A stretch of DNA of 64,000 nt. Source: Nitrospira sp. CG24E (lineage in GTDB: Bacteria > Nitrospirota > Nitrospiria > Nitrospirales > Nitrospiraceae). Shown piece by piece: positions 26,695-35,908 of this stretch. The DNA lies in contig NEWP02000021.1 in assembly GCA_002869895.2 (NCBI GenBank), forward strand, positions 29,491 through 93,490, written 5' to 3'. The notes under the pieces are model-generated. The model was not told the origin of the DNA and searched no databases. It saw nothing but the letters and a program-made list of their open reading frames with translations. Made by a program: the position numbers and the translations under genes. Numbering within the stretch: position 1 is the stretch's first letter; every line of letters begins with the position of its first letter.

Positions 26695-27912
26695 ATGGCT
26701 ACCTTTGCGTATGTCGGACGAACCAGATCTGGCGCCGTCAAGAAGGGGGAACTGAGCGCAAAAACCCGCGATGAGGCGGTTGATCAACTCCGTAAGCAGA
26801 GCGTCGTCGTCACTAGCCTTGAAGAAAAAAAAGGCGGCGCGGGCGGATTCAAGATAAGTCTCGGATCCGGTCTCACCGATAAAGACCTGGTTGTATTTAC
26901 ACGACAATTTGGAACAATGATCAATGCTGGTCTGCCCTTGGTGCAGTGCCTCGAAATCCTCTCGACCCAGTCGGAGAATAAAGTGCTGCGAGAGACGATC
27001 GGGGAAGTGAAGACCCAGGTGGAGGCCGGTTCAACATTTTCCGACGCCTTGCGTCGCTTTCCCAAAGTCTTCGACGATCTGTACGTCAACTTGGTGCATG
27101 CGGGTGAAGTGGGCGGTCTGCTGGATACGATCTTGACGCGCCTCGCACAATACATTGAAAAAGCGATGAAGCTCAAAGGGCAGATCAAGTCTGCCATGGT
27201 CTATCCAATGACGATCATGGGGGTCGCCGTTGCCGTTATTACCATCCTTATGCTTTTTGTTATTCCCATCTTTGCAAAGATGTTTCTTGAGCTGTCAGGC
27301 GGGAAAGTGGCGTTGCCTGGCCCTACGCAAATCGTTATCGACATCAGCAATGCCTTTATAGCCTACTGGTACATTATACTCGGGGCTATTGTGGGGACCA
27401 TCGTCGGGATTAAAAAATACTATGGGACCGTTCAAGGGAGAAAGGTCATCGATACGCTGCTTCTCAAGTTGCCAGTGGTGGGAGATTTGATCAGAAAAGC
27501 CTCTGTGGCCAAGTTTACCCGTACGCTTGGGACGTTGCTCTCCAGCGGGGTCCCATTACTCGATGGGATGACCATCTGTGCAAAAACGTCGGGCAATAAA
27601 GTTATTGAAGAGACGTTGATCAGTGCTCGCCAGAGTATCAGCGGCGGGAAGACCATTGCCGACCCCCTGGCGGCAAGCGGAGTATTCCCGAAGATGGTGA
27701 CGCATATGATCGCCGTCGGAGAGTCGACTGGCGCACTGGATTCGATGTTGGGGAAGATTGCAGACTTTTACGAAGACGAAGTCGATCAGGCGGTTGCCTC
27801 GCTGACGGCGTTGCTTGAGCCGGCGATGATGGTGTTCTTGGGGGTTGTGATTGGGTTTATCGTAATTGCGATGTATCTCCCAATATTTAAAATGGCCTCT
27901 GCAATCGGATAA
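26695..27912 (+). CDS. pilC: PilC/GspF type IV pilus or type II secretion inner-membrane platform protein
   Basis: ATG 26695 gives MATFAYVGRTRSGAVKKGEL, the usual start; ATGs at 26665 and 26686 are in frame. The protein (405 residues) holds two T2SSF domains (about 65-190 and 268-390), each with FxRxLxxLxxSGxPL: FTRQFGTMINAGLPL and FTRTLGTLLSSGVPLLDG. Three membrane helices fit the family. It organises the assembly ATPase at the base of the pilus. The adjacent pilS and pilR favour type IV pili over a secretion system; pilB/pilT are not in the window. Confidence 0.9.
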   Translation: MATFAYVGRTRSGAVKKGELSAKTRDEAVDQLRKQSVVVTSLEEKKGGAGGFKISLGSGLTDKDLVVFTRQFGTMINAGLPLVQCLEILSTQSENKVLRETIGEVKTQVEAGSTFSDALRRFPKVFDDLYVNLVHAGEVGGLLDTILTRLAQYIEKAMKLKGQIKSAMVYPMTIMGVAVAVITILMLFVIPIFAKMFLELSGGKVALPGPTQIVIDISNAFIAYWYIILGAIVGTIVGIKKYYGTVQGRKVIDTLLLKLPVVGDLIRKASVAKFTRTLGTLLSSGVPLLDGMTICAKTSGNKVIEETLISARQSISGGKTIADPLAASGVFPKMVTHMIAVGESTGALDSMLGKIADFYEDEVDQAVASLTALLEPAMMVFLGVVIGFIVIAMYLPIFKMASAIG

Positions 27913-28093
27913 GGCTGTTGGTACATCCATCTTTCTCACGGAGTCGGGCCTAAAATCTTTCTGCTCAAGTCATTCAGCGCCTCATCATAAGTGCAATGAC
28001 AAGATTTCTGGCTCCAAGGTCAGAGGGGAATGAACAAGCCAGATCTCTCCTCATATTCTTCGGATATCTTTCTCTCCCATCGGTCTTCCATCC

Positions 28094-29791
28094 ATGAATA
28101 ATCTGCGCACAAGACTCTATTGGATCATGGGGCTTCGGATGGCCCTTGTGACCCTGATGCTCGGCCTGTCTCTTGTTTTTCAAGTTGGGAATGGCGGGCG
28201 GGTCGAAACGTTTTATACCCTGATTATTGTCACCTACGTTCTGACGATCCCTTCTGCCATTCTGCTCCGTGCGCTCACCTCGCTATCGGCCCTCACGGTG
28301 CTGTTTTGGTCCCAGGTGGCGATCGACTTTTTTCTTGAAACTGTGCTGATTACGAGGACAGGGGGGATCGAGAGTCCCTTCGCGGTGCTGTATGTGATGA
28401 CGGTGGCCGTCGCCAGTCTCGTTCCCCGTCGGCGAGTGGGGCTGCTTACTGCCTGTTTCTGCATTATTTTGTTCGGGCTCTTAACGAACATTCAACTCTA
28501 TGGCCTTTTCGATGGGTGGGGGTGGATGCCGCCGAGTCGGCTGAATTTGCCTGAAATATTTCAGACATTCGGGGTCTATGCCCTCGCCCTGCTTGTCGTT
28601 GGAATACTAGGCGGAACCTTAGCCGAACAGCTTCAGCAGGCGGATCGATCGCTTCGCGAGAAGGAACAGGGATTGACTCGACTCCAAGTCTTTCATGAGA
28701 ATATCGTTCACAGCATCAGCAGCGGCGTGTTCACGGCAGATGCCATGGGCTGTATCACGTCGTTCAATCCGGCGGCGCAGGAAGCGACGGGATATACGAT
28801 CGCACATGTGGCCGGGCGTCCCTGGCGCGAAGTCTTCAACTGGCATCCCAGCGAACAATCAGAGGAACAACTCAAGGGCGCGGTGTCTACGACGACGCGA
28901 TTCGAGGTGGAGTGTAAGCGCGCGGATGGGAATCGCCTGATTCTCGGTATGACCCTTTCGCCATTGCACGAGCAGGGGAAGCAGGCGGGCTTGGTCGGCG
29001 TGTTCAAAGATCTCACGCAAATTCGGGACCTCGAAGAGGAGATGCGCCGCAAGGATTGGCTGGCAAGCTTGGGTGAAATGTCCGCCGGGATGGCCCATGA
29101 GATCCGGAATCCGCTTGGCGCACTGGCCGGTGCCATGCAAATGCTTCGGAAAGACGCCATAGAAGACGAGACCAATCGCCGGTTGATGGATATTGCGATT
29201 CGGGAGGCCACCAGGCTCGACAACATTATCACCGAATTTCTTCAGTATGCTCGTCCCCCGGCGCTCAATCTTGTGGAGCGCGATCTTAATAAAGTACTTG
29301 CCGAGACGCTCGATCTCGTTCAACATGAAGCGCGAACTCGTTCCAAGATTAAAATCGTCACTTCTTTGGCAAGCGGGGCGCTGACGGCACTGGTCGATCA
29401 GGATCAGTTCCGGCAAGTCTTGTGGAATATGGCGACGAACGCGTTTGAAGCGATGCCTGAGGGTGGGCAATTGACGATCTCGACGAGCTGCCGCCATGTC
29501 GATGCCGGTGAACGCAAGGGCGACGTCATTGAAATCGCCTTCCAGGACACAGGGGAAGGTATCCCGAGACAGAACCTGGACAAGATCTTTCTTCCATTTT
29601 TTACGACGAAGAAGGAAGGCTCTGGACTGGGTCTTGCCGCCGTGCATCGCATCGTCGATCTGCACGGGGGGTGGATTAAAGTCGAAAGTCAGGAGCGCCA
29701 AGGATCGAGATTTGTCGTCTGTATGCCGCGTTCAGGGGAAGCCGGCGTGCGATTATGGCATGAGGGGCGGACACCGTGGAAAAGATCTTAG
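28094..29791 (+). CDS. pilS: PilS-type sensor histidine kinase
   Basis: 565 residues: six hydrophobic segments in the first 180 residues, a short coiled linker, a PAS domain (about 195-310, with ITSFNPAAQEATGYT), then HisKA with the phospho-acceptor H335 in AGMAHEIRNPLGALAGAM, and a HATPase_c domain with N, DTGEGIP and KEGSGLGLAAVHRIV boxes. The six-helix N-terminus plus PAS matches PilS, which controls pilin transcription with PilR. The 3' end overlaps pilR by 16 nt, so the pair is co-translated. A 181-nt gap separates it from pilC. Confidence 0.9.
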   Translation: MNNLRTRLYWIMGLRMALVTLMLGLSLVFQVGNGGRVETFYTLIIVTYVLTIPSAILLRALTSLSALTVLFWSQVAIDFFLETVLITRTGGIESPFAVLYVMTVAVASLVPRRRVGLLTACFCIILFGLLTNIQLYGLFDGWGWMPPSRLNLPEIFQTFGVYALALLVVGILGGTLAEQLQQADRSLREKEQGLTRLQVFHENIVHSISSGVFTADAMGCITSFNPAAQEATGYTIAHVAGRPWREVFNWHPSEQSEEQLKGAVSTTTRFEVECKRADGNRLILGMTLSPLHEQGKQAGLVGVFKDLTQIRDLEEEMRRKDWLASLGEMSAGMAHEIRNPLGALAGAMQMLRKDAIEDETNRRLMDIAIREATRLDNIITEFLQYARPPALNLVERDLNKVLAETLDLVQHEARTRSKIKIVTSLASGALTALVDQDQFRQVLWNMATNAFEAMPEGGQLTISTSCRHVDAGERKGDVIEIAFQDTGEGIPRQNLDKIFLPFFTTKKEGSGLGLAAVHRIVDLHGGWIKVESQERQGSRFVVCMPRSGEAGVRLWHEGRTPWKRS

Positions 29792-31158
29792 TTGTCGATG
29801 ATGAGAGAGGCTTGCGTGAAGTGTTGAGCATCATGCTCAAACGCGCGGGCTATGTCGTGACCGAAGCGTCGGACGGCGAAGAGGCCATCGGCCAGATAAA
29901 CAAGGAAATTTTCGACCTTGTCATTACAGACCTCCGTATGCCGAAGGCCGACGGCATGGCAGTCTTGAAGGCAGTGAAGTCTTCTGCTCCTGAAACTGTG
30001 GTCCTCGTCATTACGGCGTTTGCCACCGCGGACTCGGCGGTTGATGCGATGAAACAGGGTGCGTACGACTACCTGACCAAGCCGTTCCAGGTCGATGAAG
30101 TGCAGCTGATCATTCGAAATGCTCTGGAGAAGCGGCGTCTTTCAGCGGAGAACATTCTCCTCAAGCGTGAAATGGCGAGCCAATCGTCGTTTGCGCAACT
30201 TGTCGGCCAAAGCGAGAGTATGCAGAAGGTGTTCAATGTGGTACGCCAAGTCTCGGACGCCAAGAGCAATGTGCTGATTTGCGGGGAAAGTGGAACGGGA
30301 AAAGAGCTGGTGGCCCGCGCGATTCACTATAACAGCGCCCGAAGCTCAATGCCTTTTGTGGCGGTGAATTGCAGCGCCGTGCCGGAGACGTTACTCGAAA
30401 GCGAACTCTTCGGGCATATGAAGGGGTCCTTTACCGGTGCGATGGCCAATAAGGCTGGCCTGTTCGAAGTCGCCAACGGCGGCACGATTTTCCTGGATGA
30501 AATCGGCGATACGACGCCGACGATTCAAGTGAAGCTGCTGCGGGTGATTCAGGAACGAGAGTTCCGCCGCGTAGGCGGCAGCCAGGATGTCAAGGTCGAT
30601 GTGCGAATCGTGGCTGCGACCAATAGGGATCTTGAAAAGGCTGTGGCGGACGGATCGTTTCGTGAAGACCTGTACTATCGCCTGGATGTAATCCCGATTC
30701 GGCTTCCACCGTTGCGGCTTCGAACGGGAGATATCCCGCTCCTTGTGAACCATTTTCTCGGAAAATTTTCGCAGGAGAGCGGCAAGCCGGCTCCTGTATT
30801 GACATCGGAAGCGATGCATGTGTTGCTGGGCCATGAGTGGCGCGGCAACGTTCGTGAGCTTGAAAATCTGATCGAGCGAGTGGTCACGTTTTCCGCCGGC
30901 GCCCCTGTGACGGATCAGGACATCCGGGGCTGGCTTCACCGTGCTGTGACTCCACAGCAGCAGGGCCTGCCCACCGATCTGCCTGAAGACGGGTTGGATT
31001 TGGAGGAGCTTATCAACGGCATAGAAAAGGATCTGCTCCTGAAGGCGCTCGAACGGGCCATGTGGGTGAAGAAAAAAGCCGCACGGTTGCTGAGACTGAA
31101 TACACGATCCTTCCGCTATCGATTGGAAAAGTACGCCATCAAGGGAGGCCGTGATTAG
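29776..31158 (+). CDS. pilR: PilR-type sigma54-dependent response regulator
   Basis: 460 residues, GTG start inside pilS. A receiver domain carries D9, D52 (predicted phosphorylation site, ITDLRMP) and K102. The AAA+ domain carries Walker A GESGTGKE (170-177), GTIFLDEIGD as Walker B, and the sigma54-contact loop GSFTGA (217-222), a known variant of GAFTGA. A Fis-type helix-turn-helix (AARLLRLNTRSFRYRLEKY) ends the protein. It should activate sigma54 promoters, probably of pilin genes outside the window. The stop overlaps the ispE start. Confidence 0.93.
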   Translation: MEKILVVDDERGLREVLSIMLKRAGYVVTEASDGEEAIGQINKEIFDLVITDLRMPKADGMAVLKAVKSSAPETVVLVITAFATADSAVDAMKQGAYDYLTKPFQVDEVQLIIRNALEKRRLSAENILLKREMASQSSFAQLVGQSESMQKVFNVVRQVSDAKSNVLICGESGTGKELVARAIHYNSARSSMPFVAVNCSAVPETLLESELFGHMKGSFTGAMANKAGLFEVANGGTIFLDEIGDTTPTIQVKLLRVIQEREFRRVGGSQDVKVDVRIVAATNRDLEKAVADGSFREDLYYRLDVIPIRLPPLRLRTGDIPLLVNHFLGKFSQESGKPAPVLTSEAMHVLLGHEWRGNVRELENLIERVVTFSAGAPVTDQDIRGWLHRAVTPQQQGLPTDLPEDGLDLEELINGIEKDLLLKALERAMWVKKKAARLLRLNTRSFRYRLEKYAIKGGRD

Positions 31159-32059
31159 TTCCCAGCCAAGTCCATCCGAGATCACCGTCTTTGCTCCCGC
31201 AAAAATCAATGTGATCCTGCGTATCCTCGACCGCCGTCCCGACGGATTCCACAACCTCTGGTCGATCATGCAGACGGTTGCCCTCGAGGATGAGGTGCAG
31301 ATCAGGTTATGCGCCGACCGGCAGGATATTCAGCTGAGGTGCGATGCGGCGCAGCTGGCTGCGGACCAGAGTAACCTCGTCTATCGAGCGGCAACGGTGG
31401 TGTTGGCGCAAGCCCGGCAATCGATCGGGCTGGATATCGAGTTGCGCAAACGTATTCCGATGGGAGCAGGCCTTGGCGGCGGGAGTAGCGATGCGGCAGC
31501 CACCATCATAGGGCTGAATAGGCTGTTACAGCTGGAGTGGTCTCCGACGCAAATGGCTGAGGTCGGGCAATCGTTAGGGAGCGATGTGCCGTTTTTTCTC
31601 TTTGCTCCTTCGGCGTACGTGGCAGGCCGAGGAGAAACAGTGCAACCGATCGTTGTCGAAGGAGTCCGATGGGTCGTCCTTGTCAATCCTGGGTTTGGGG
31701 TCAATACCAAGTGGGCCTATCAAGAATTGGCTGCTACCAGAACGGCCGTGACACCGTTATCGACGGTTCAGCAAGAACTCGGTCGGCAATCGCGTGTGGA
31801 CTGGGCTCAACTGGTTGCCACGGCAGAAAACGATTTCGAAGCGCCGGTTTTTGCAACACATGAGAAGCTTCGGGAGATCAAACGGAGTTTGCTGGATCAC
31901 GGAGCCGAGATCGCCTTATTGTCCGGAAGTGGGGCGACGGTGTTCGGACTGTTCGCAGATGAGGCGCGCGCTCGCCTGGCCCAGGCTCAGTTTATGAGCA
32001 AGAATGGGATGAAAATATTTGTCGTTCCCACCTGTTCAGGTCCACTTGTCTGGCGATAG
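31151..32059 (+). CDS. ispE: IspE, 4-diphosphocytidyl-2-C-methyl-D-erythritol kinase
   Basis: A GHMP kinase of 302 residues in the MEP isoprenoid pathway, phosphorylating CDP-methylerythritol. Motif 1 is FAPAKINVILRILDRRPDGFH (residues 13-33), motif 2 is the ATP loop PMGAGLGGGSSDAAATI (about 101-117) and motif 3 is LLSGSGATVFGLF (about 256-268). The GTG start overlaps the end of pilR by 8 nt. It is followed by prs, an arrangement common in bacteria (ispE-prs-ctc-pth). Confidence 0.95.
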   Translation: MISSQPSPSEITVFAPAKINVILRILDRRPDGFHNLWSIMQTVALEDEVQIRLCADRQDIQLRCDAAQLAADQSNLVYRAATVVLAQARQSIGLDIELRKRIPMGAGLGGGSSDAAATIIGLNRLLQLEWSPTQMAEVGQSLGSDVPFFLFAPSAYVAGRGETVQPIVVEGVRWVVLVNPGFGVNTKWAYQELAATRTAVTPLSTVQQELGRQSRVDWAQLVATAENDFEAPVFATHEKLREIKRSLLDHGAEIALLSGSGATVFGLFADEARARLAQAQFMSKNGMKIFVVPTCSGPLVWR

Positions 32060-32087
32060 CAACGGCCACCGATAGGCCGCGACTCGG

Positions 32088-32117
32088 TTGACAAGTCCCC
32101 GTGCATTCCGTTAGAGT
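32088..32117 (+). promoter_or_regulatory. Promoter for prs-rplY-pth
   Basis: TTGACA (32088-32093), an 18-nt spacer and TAGAGT (32112-32117) lie about 145 nt before the prs start. The leader has no obvious riboswitch fold. Confidence 0.5.
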
Positions 32118-32262
32118 TTGCCCCCTTAGTTGGCTTCCTCAACAGCGCGCAGTGAATGTAGGTAGGCGGGTTTGAATTACGCCCACCGACGCCCGCCGTC
32201 GAGACGAACCATAGACGAAACCGAACGCTAGACTGTTGCATCAAGCACCCTCTGAGGAATCG

Positions 32263-33204
32263 ATGAGCGGAGATCTCAAGATATTCTCTGGCAACGCGAA
32301 TCCGGCCCTGGCCCATGAGATTTGTGCCTATCTCGGGACCAAGCTCGGTGAGGCGACGGTCGGGTCTTTCAGTGACGGTGAAATTCGAGTCAAGATCGAG
32401 GAAAATGTACGCGGCGGCGACATATTCGTCGTGCAGTCGAGTTGCCAGCCGGTTAACGACTCCCTGATGGAGTTGCTGATTATTATCGACGCGCTCAAGC
32501 GATCCTCCGCACAGCGGATCACCGCAGTCATCCCCTATTTCGGCTACGCTCGCCAGGATCGTAAGGATCAGCCCCGTGTGCCGATTTCGGCAAAACTCGT
32601 CGCCGATCTCATCAGCACAGCCGGAACCGATCGGGTGCTGACGATGGACCTCCATGCGGGACAGATCCAGGGGTTCTTCAATGTGCCGGTGGACCACCTG
32701 TACGCATTGCCCGTGTTGTTGGACTACATTACAAAAAAGCAGGTGAGCGACCTGGTCGTGGTCTCGCCGGACGCAGGCGGAGTCGAGCGGGCTCGCGCCT
32801 TTGCAAAGCGGCTTGATGCGAGCTTGGCGATTATCGATAAGCGGCGTGAAGGACCCAATCAGACAGCCATCATGAACATCATCGGCGACGTCGCAGGGAA
32901 GAGCGCGCTCTTGTTGGATGACATGATCGACACGGCCGGCACTATTGTGAAGGGGGCGCAAGCCTGCATGGATCGAGGGGCTCGGGAAGTGTGGACCGCC
33001 TGTACCCATGCAGTGCTCACTGGGCCGGCATTGGAACGGATCCAGCAATCCTGTCTGAAACAAGTCATTGTGACCAATTCGATCCCCTTACGGGGTAAAG
33101 AGCTGATCTGCCCAAAGTTACATCAACTATCGATCGCTCCATTGTTAGGAGAGGCAATCAGGCGTATCCATGAAGATGAGTCGGTCAGTTCATTATTTGC
33201 CTAG
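32263..33204 (+). CDS. prs: Ribose-phosphate pyrophosphokinase
   Basis: 313 residues from ATG 32263, which follows CTGAGGAATCG; an in-frame TTG at 32236 would add nine unsupported residues. It makes PRPP from ribose 5-phosphate and ATP for nucleotide, His and Trp synthesis. Landmarks: [20 protein letters not shown] (about 35-54), [11 protein letters not shown], the metal-binding [13 protein letters not shown] (about 127-139) and the PRPP loop [17 protein letters not shown] (about 216-232). Length and motifs match the bacterial class I enzyme throughout. Confidence 0.96.
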   Translation: MSGDLKIFSGNANPALAHEICAYLGTKLGEATVGSFSDGEIRVKIEENVRGGDIFVVQSSCQPVNDSLMELLIIIDALKRSSAQRITAVIPYFGYARQDRKDQPRVPISAKLVADLISTAGTDRVLTMDLHAGQIQGFFNVPVDHLYALPVLLDYITKKQVSDLVVVSPDAGGVERARAFAKRLDASLAIIDKRREGPNQTAIMNIIGDVAGKSALLLDDMIDTAGTIVKGAQACMDRGAREVWTACTHAVLTGPALERIQQSCLKQVIVTNSIPLRGKELICPKLHQLSIAPLLGEAIRRIHEDESVSSLFA

Positions 33205-33256
33205 TTTGTACTGAGGCATCTGAAGATTAGAGAAGAGAAGGGGGCGGAGGAGCACC

Positions 33257-34042
33257 ATGAAGTTCGAACTAGCAGTCACAGTGAGAGAGAAGACGGGGAA
33301 AGGTGCGGCGCGCCAGCTGCGGCGGGAGGGCAAGGTTCCCGGCGTATTGTATGGGCAGGGCGAATGCCTACTCTTAACGATTGAGCCGGATAGCCTGGTC
33401 AAGATTTTGAAGGCACAGGCGGGAGGAGCCGCGCTCGTGTCTCTTACTCTCGCCGGTGCAAAGTCGAAGCCGAACCGAACGGCACTGTTGCGTGATTTTC
33501 AGGTCGATCCGGTCGAAGGGAATGTGTTGCATGCGGATCTGTTCGAAATTTCGATGGACAAGCCGATTCGCGTGAAGGTGCCGCTGCATTTGACCGGTGG
33601 AGTGCCGGCCGGTGTCAAAGAAGGTGGCGTTCTTCACCACAATATGCGTGAGTTGCATATCGAGTGCCTGCCCGGTGCGCTGCCGGACTTCATCGAAGTC
33701 GATGCCTCGGGCCTCGCGATTGCGCAGGGCCTTCACCTGAAAGACCTGGCTGCGCGCGAGGGAATCCGTTATCTCGACGATCCTGAACAGATGGTCGTGA
33801 GTGTGGCAGCTCCGATGACGGAAGCCAAGCTTGAGTCGCTCCTCGCAAGCGGCGCAGCCGCGCCGGATGCAGGGAAAGAGCCGGAAGTGGCCGCAAAGGG
33901 TAAAGTGGCCGGTGAGGCTCCTGAGGGCGGCGATGCAGCAAAAGCCGGAGCGGCCGCTGGGGCTGCCGATGCGAAGGGCGGCGATAAGAAAGGCGCTGCA
34001 GCGCCAAAAGCTGAGAAGAAAGAAGCAGAAAAGAAGAAGTAA
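33257..34042 (+). CDS. rplY: Ribosomal protein bL25 (CTC form) with long Ala/Lys/Glu tail
   Basis: A 5S rRNA-binding bL25 domain (about 1-90, with VTVREKTGKGAARQLRREGKVPGVLYG and LLRDFQVDPVEGNVLHADLFEIS), followed by the CTC beta domain (about 92-185, ending GIRYLDDPEQMVVSV). The last 65 or so residues are an Ala/Gly/Lys/Glu low-complexity extension (GDKKGAAAPKAEKKEAEKKK), making the 261-residue protein longer than the usual CTC of about 200-220. The start follows GGGGCGGAGGAGCACC. It directly precedes pth, as in many genomes. Confidence 0.93.
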   Translation: MKFELAVTVREKTGKGAARQLRREGKVPGVLYGQGECLLLTIEPDSLVKILKAQAGGAALVSLTLAGAKSKPNRTALLRDFQVDPVEGNVLHADLFEISMDKPIRVKVPLHLTGGVPAGVKEGGVLHHNMRELHIECLPGALPDFIEVDASGLAIAQGLHLKDLAAREGIRYLDDPEQMVVSVAAPMTEAKLESLLASGAAAPDAGKEPEVAAKGKVAGEAPEGGDAAKAGAAAGAADAKGGDKKGAAAPKAEKKEAEKKK

Positions 34043-34044
34043 CC

Positions 34045-34635
34045 TTGCGCCTCATCGTTGGGCTGGGCAACCCTGGCGCTGCCTATGCCCCAACCCGCCA
34101 CAACGCCGGTATGTGGGTCATCGAGCGGGCTGCGGCTCGGTGGTCCATCCGTCTCGCCAAGCGCGGCGTCGCTCAACGTGGATCGGGACGGCTTGGGTCG
34201 GAACTCCTCGAACTTGCCGGCACCCTCGACTGGATGAACGTCACCGGTCCTCCGCTCAAAGGCCTTCTGCGCGAGTATTCGCTGACCGCCGACGATTTGA
34301 TTCTTGTCCATGACGACCTTGACCTCGATCTGGGGCGTCTCCGGATCAAGCAAGCCGGCGGGCATGGGGGCCATAATGGGATCAAGTCGGTGATCGAGGC
34401 GATCGGAACCGCTCAGTTTGTGCGGGTGAAGATCGGAATCGGCCGACCGGCGCCTCGTCAGGACTCGGCGGACTATGTGTTGCAGCCATTCACGAAAGAA
34501 GAGCTTGAGGTGTTGAACCCTTGTCTCGACCGAGCAATCGAATCCTTGGAATGTCTGGTCCACCGGGGAACAGCCGTGGCGATGAATCAGTTTAATGTGC
34601 GGGACAAGGTAGAAGGAGAGGAGCAATCTGACTGA
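34045..34635 (+). CDS. pth: Peptidyl-tRNA hydrolase
   Basis: 196 residues from TTG 34045, which gives MRLIVGLGNPGAAYAPTRHNAG, the canonical N-terminus with the catalytic His in TRHNAG (residues 19-24). Further conserved parts are DLILVHDDLDLDLGRLRIKQAGGHGGHNGIKS (about 90-121) and RVKIGIGRP. It recycles peptidyl-tRNA released from stalled ribosomes. Only 2 nt separate it from rplY. The last six codons and the stop form the left arm of an F1 repeat hairpin (34616-34634). Confidence 0.95.
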   Translation: MRLIVGLGNPGAAYAPTRHNAGMWVIERAAARWSIRLAKRGVAQRGSGRLGSELLELAGTLDWMNVTGPPLKGLLREYSLTADDLILVHDDLDLDLGRLRIKQAGGHGGHNGIKSVIEAIGTAQFVRVKIGIGRPAPRQDSADYVLQPFTKEELEVLNPCLDRAIESLECLVHRGTAVAMNQFNVRDKVEGEEQSD

Positions 34636-34714
34636 CTCTCTGCTCGCGGAACGCGCACGATGAGGCCATGCTCGTTCGACGCGCGCAGGAAAAGCCAGTC
34701 AGACTGCTCCTCTC
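34616..34714 (+). repeat. F1 repeat site B (single simple copy)
   Basis: The left arm 34616-34634 and right arm 34696-34714 are 19-bp inverted repeats with one mismatch. The core has half-site 1 TGCTCGCGGAACGCGCACGA (34641-34660), an 8-nt spacer and half-site 2 TGCTCGTTCGACGCGCGCAG (34669-34688). The left arm lies inside the pth coding end. Confidence 0.85.
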
Positions 34715-34755
34715 AGAAATTGTCCCTCCACAAGGGAGGAGGAAGGTAGGAAGAA

Positions 34756-35847
34756 ATGGGACTCTGTTGTGGAATGATCGGGCTGCCGAATGTGGGAAAG
34801 ACCACCGTCTTCAACGCGCTCACCGGTAGTGGTGCGTTGGCGGCAAACTATCCCTTCGCGACGGTCGATCCCAATACCGGCATTGCCCTGGTGCCCGATC
34901 CGCGGCTCGGAGTCCTGACCGATCTCTTCAAATCGAAGAAGACGACGTTCAGTACGCTAGAGGTTCGCGACATTGCCGGTTTGGTGGAAGGGGCGAGCAA
35001 GGGCGAGGGGCTCGGCAATCAGTTTCTCGGCCACATCCGGGAAGTCGATGCGCTGCTCCATGTCGTCCGCTGTTTCCAGGGAACGGATGTCGTCCATGTC
35101 AGCGGAGCGGTCAATCCTCTCCGTGATATCGGTATCATTGAAACCGAATTGCTGTTGGCCGATCTCGACACGCTCGATCGGCGAAAGCAAAAGACGGAAA
35201 AGAAAGTCCGGGCAGGCGACAAAAAGGCCGCGTTTGAGCTGGCGTTCATCGACAAACTGGTTGGATTACTGGACAAGGGCGAATGGCTGGGCAATCTGAC
35301 ATACACTCCTGAAGAGCGCGTGGTACTCGATGAATGTCAATTGCTGGCGGCGAAGCCGGTGCTCTTCGTGGCCAATGTGTCGGAGCAGGCAAGCGCCGAC
35401 GAGGCGATGGTCAAGGCGGTTCGTGAGTTTGCCGACAAGCGAGGCGCGCGGGTGGTGACGATCTGCGGCCAGCTCGAAGCGGAGCTGTCCACTCTTCCTG
35501 AGACTGAGCGGATGGACTTTCTGAAGGAAATGGGCCTCACGGAATCGGGGCTTGTGCGGCTGACCCGTGAAGCCTACACGTTGCTGAACATCATCACCTT
35601 CTTCACGGCCGGAGAAATCGAATCGCGGGCCTGGCCGATTCCCAAAGGCATGAAGGCGCCGCAAGCGGCCGGTAAAATCCACTCCGACATGGAACGGGGC
35701 TTCATCCGCGCCGAGATCTATCATTACGACGATCTCATGGCTTGCGGATCGGAAGCGAAGGTGAAGGAGAAGGGGTTGTTCCGGCTCGAAGGGAAGGATT
35801 ACATCATCAAAGAAGCCGACATCGTGTACTTCCGATTCAATGTGTAG
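34756..35847 (+). CDS. ychF: YchF/OLA1 ribosome-associated ATPase
   Basis: A TRAFAC P-loop protein of 363 residues. Walker A is GLPNVGKTTVFNALT (about 9-23), switch regions are near YPFATVDPNTG and DIAGLVEGASKGEGLGNQFL (about 73-92). The nucleotide-specificity box is NVSE where GTPases have NKxD, which fits the ATP preference known for YchF. The C-terminal TGS domain (about 278-363) ends in YIIKEADIVYFRFNV. It acts on ribosomes under stress and in translation start control. It lies between two F1 sites, downstream of pth, as in many bacteria. Confidence 0.96.
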   Translation: MGLCCGMIGLPNVGKTTVFNALTGSGALAANYPFATVDPNTGIALVPDPRLGVLTDLFKSKKTTFSTLEVRDIAGLVEGASKGEGLGNQFLGHIREVDALLHVVRCFQGTDVVHVSGAVNPLRDIGIIETELLLADLDTLDRRKQKTEKKVRAGDKKAAFELAFIDKLVGLLDKGEWLGNLTYTPEERVVLDECQLLAAKPVLFVANVSEQASADEAMVKAVREFADKRGARVVTICGQLEAELSTLPETERMDFLKEMGLTESGLVRLTREAYTLLNIITFFTAGEIESRAWPIPKGMKAPQAAGKIHSDMERGFIRAEIYHYDDLMACGSEAKVKEKGLFRLEGKDYIIKEADIVYFRFNV

Positions 35848-35908
35848 TTCCAGGGCGCGGATCCTGTCGACGAGCAGCCCAAGCGCGCGCTCACCCCGCC
35901 TGGTGTAG

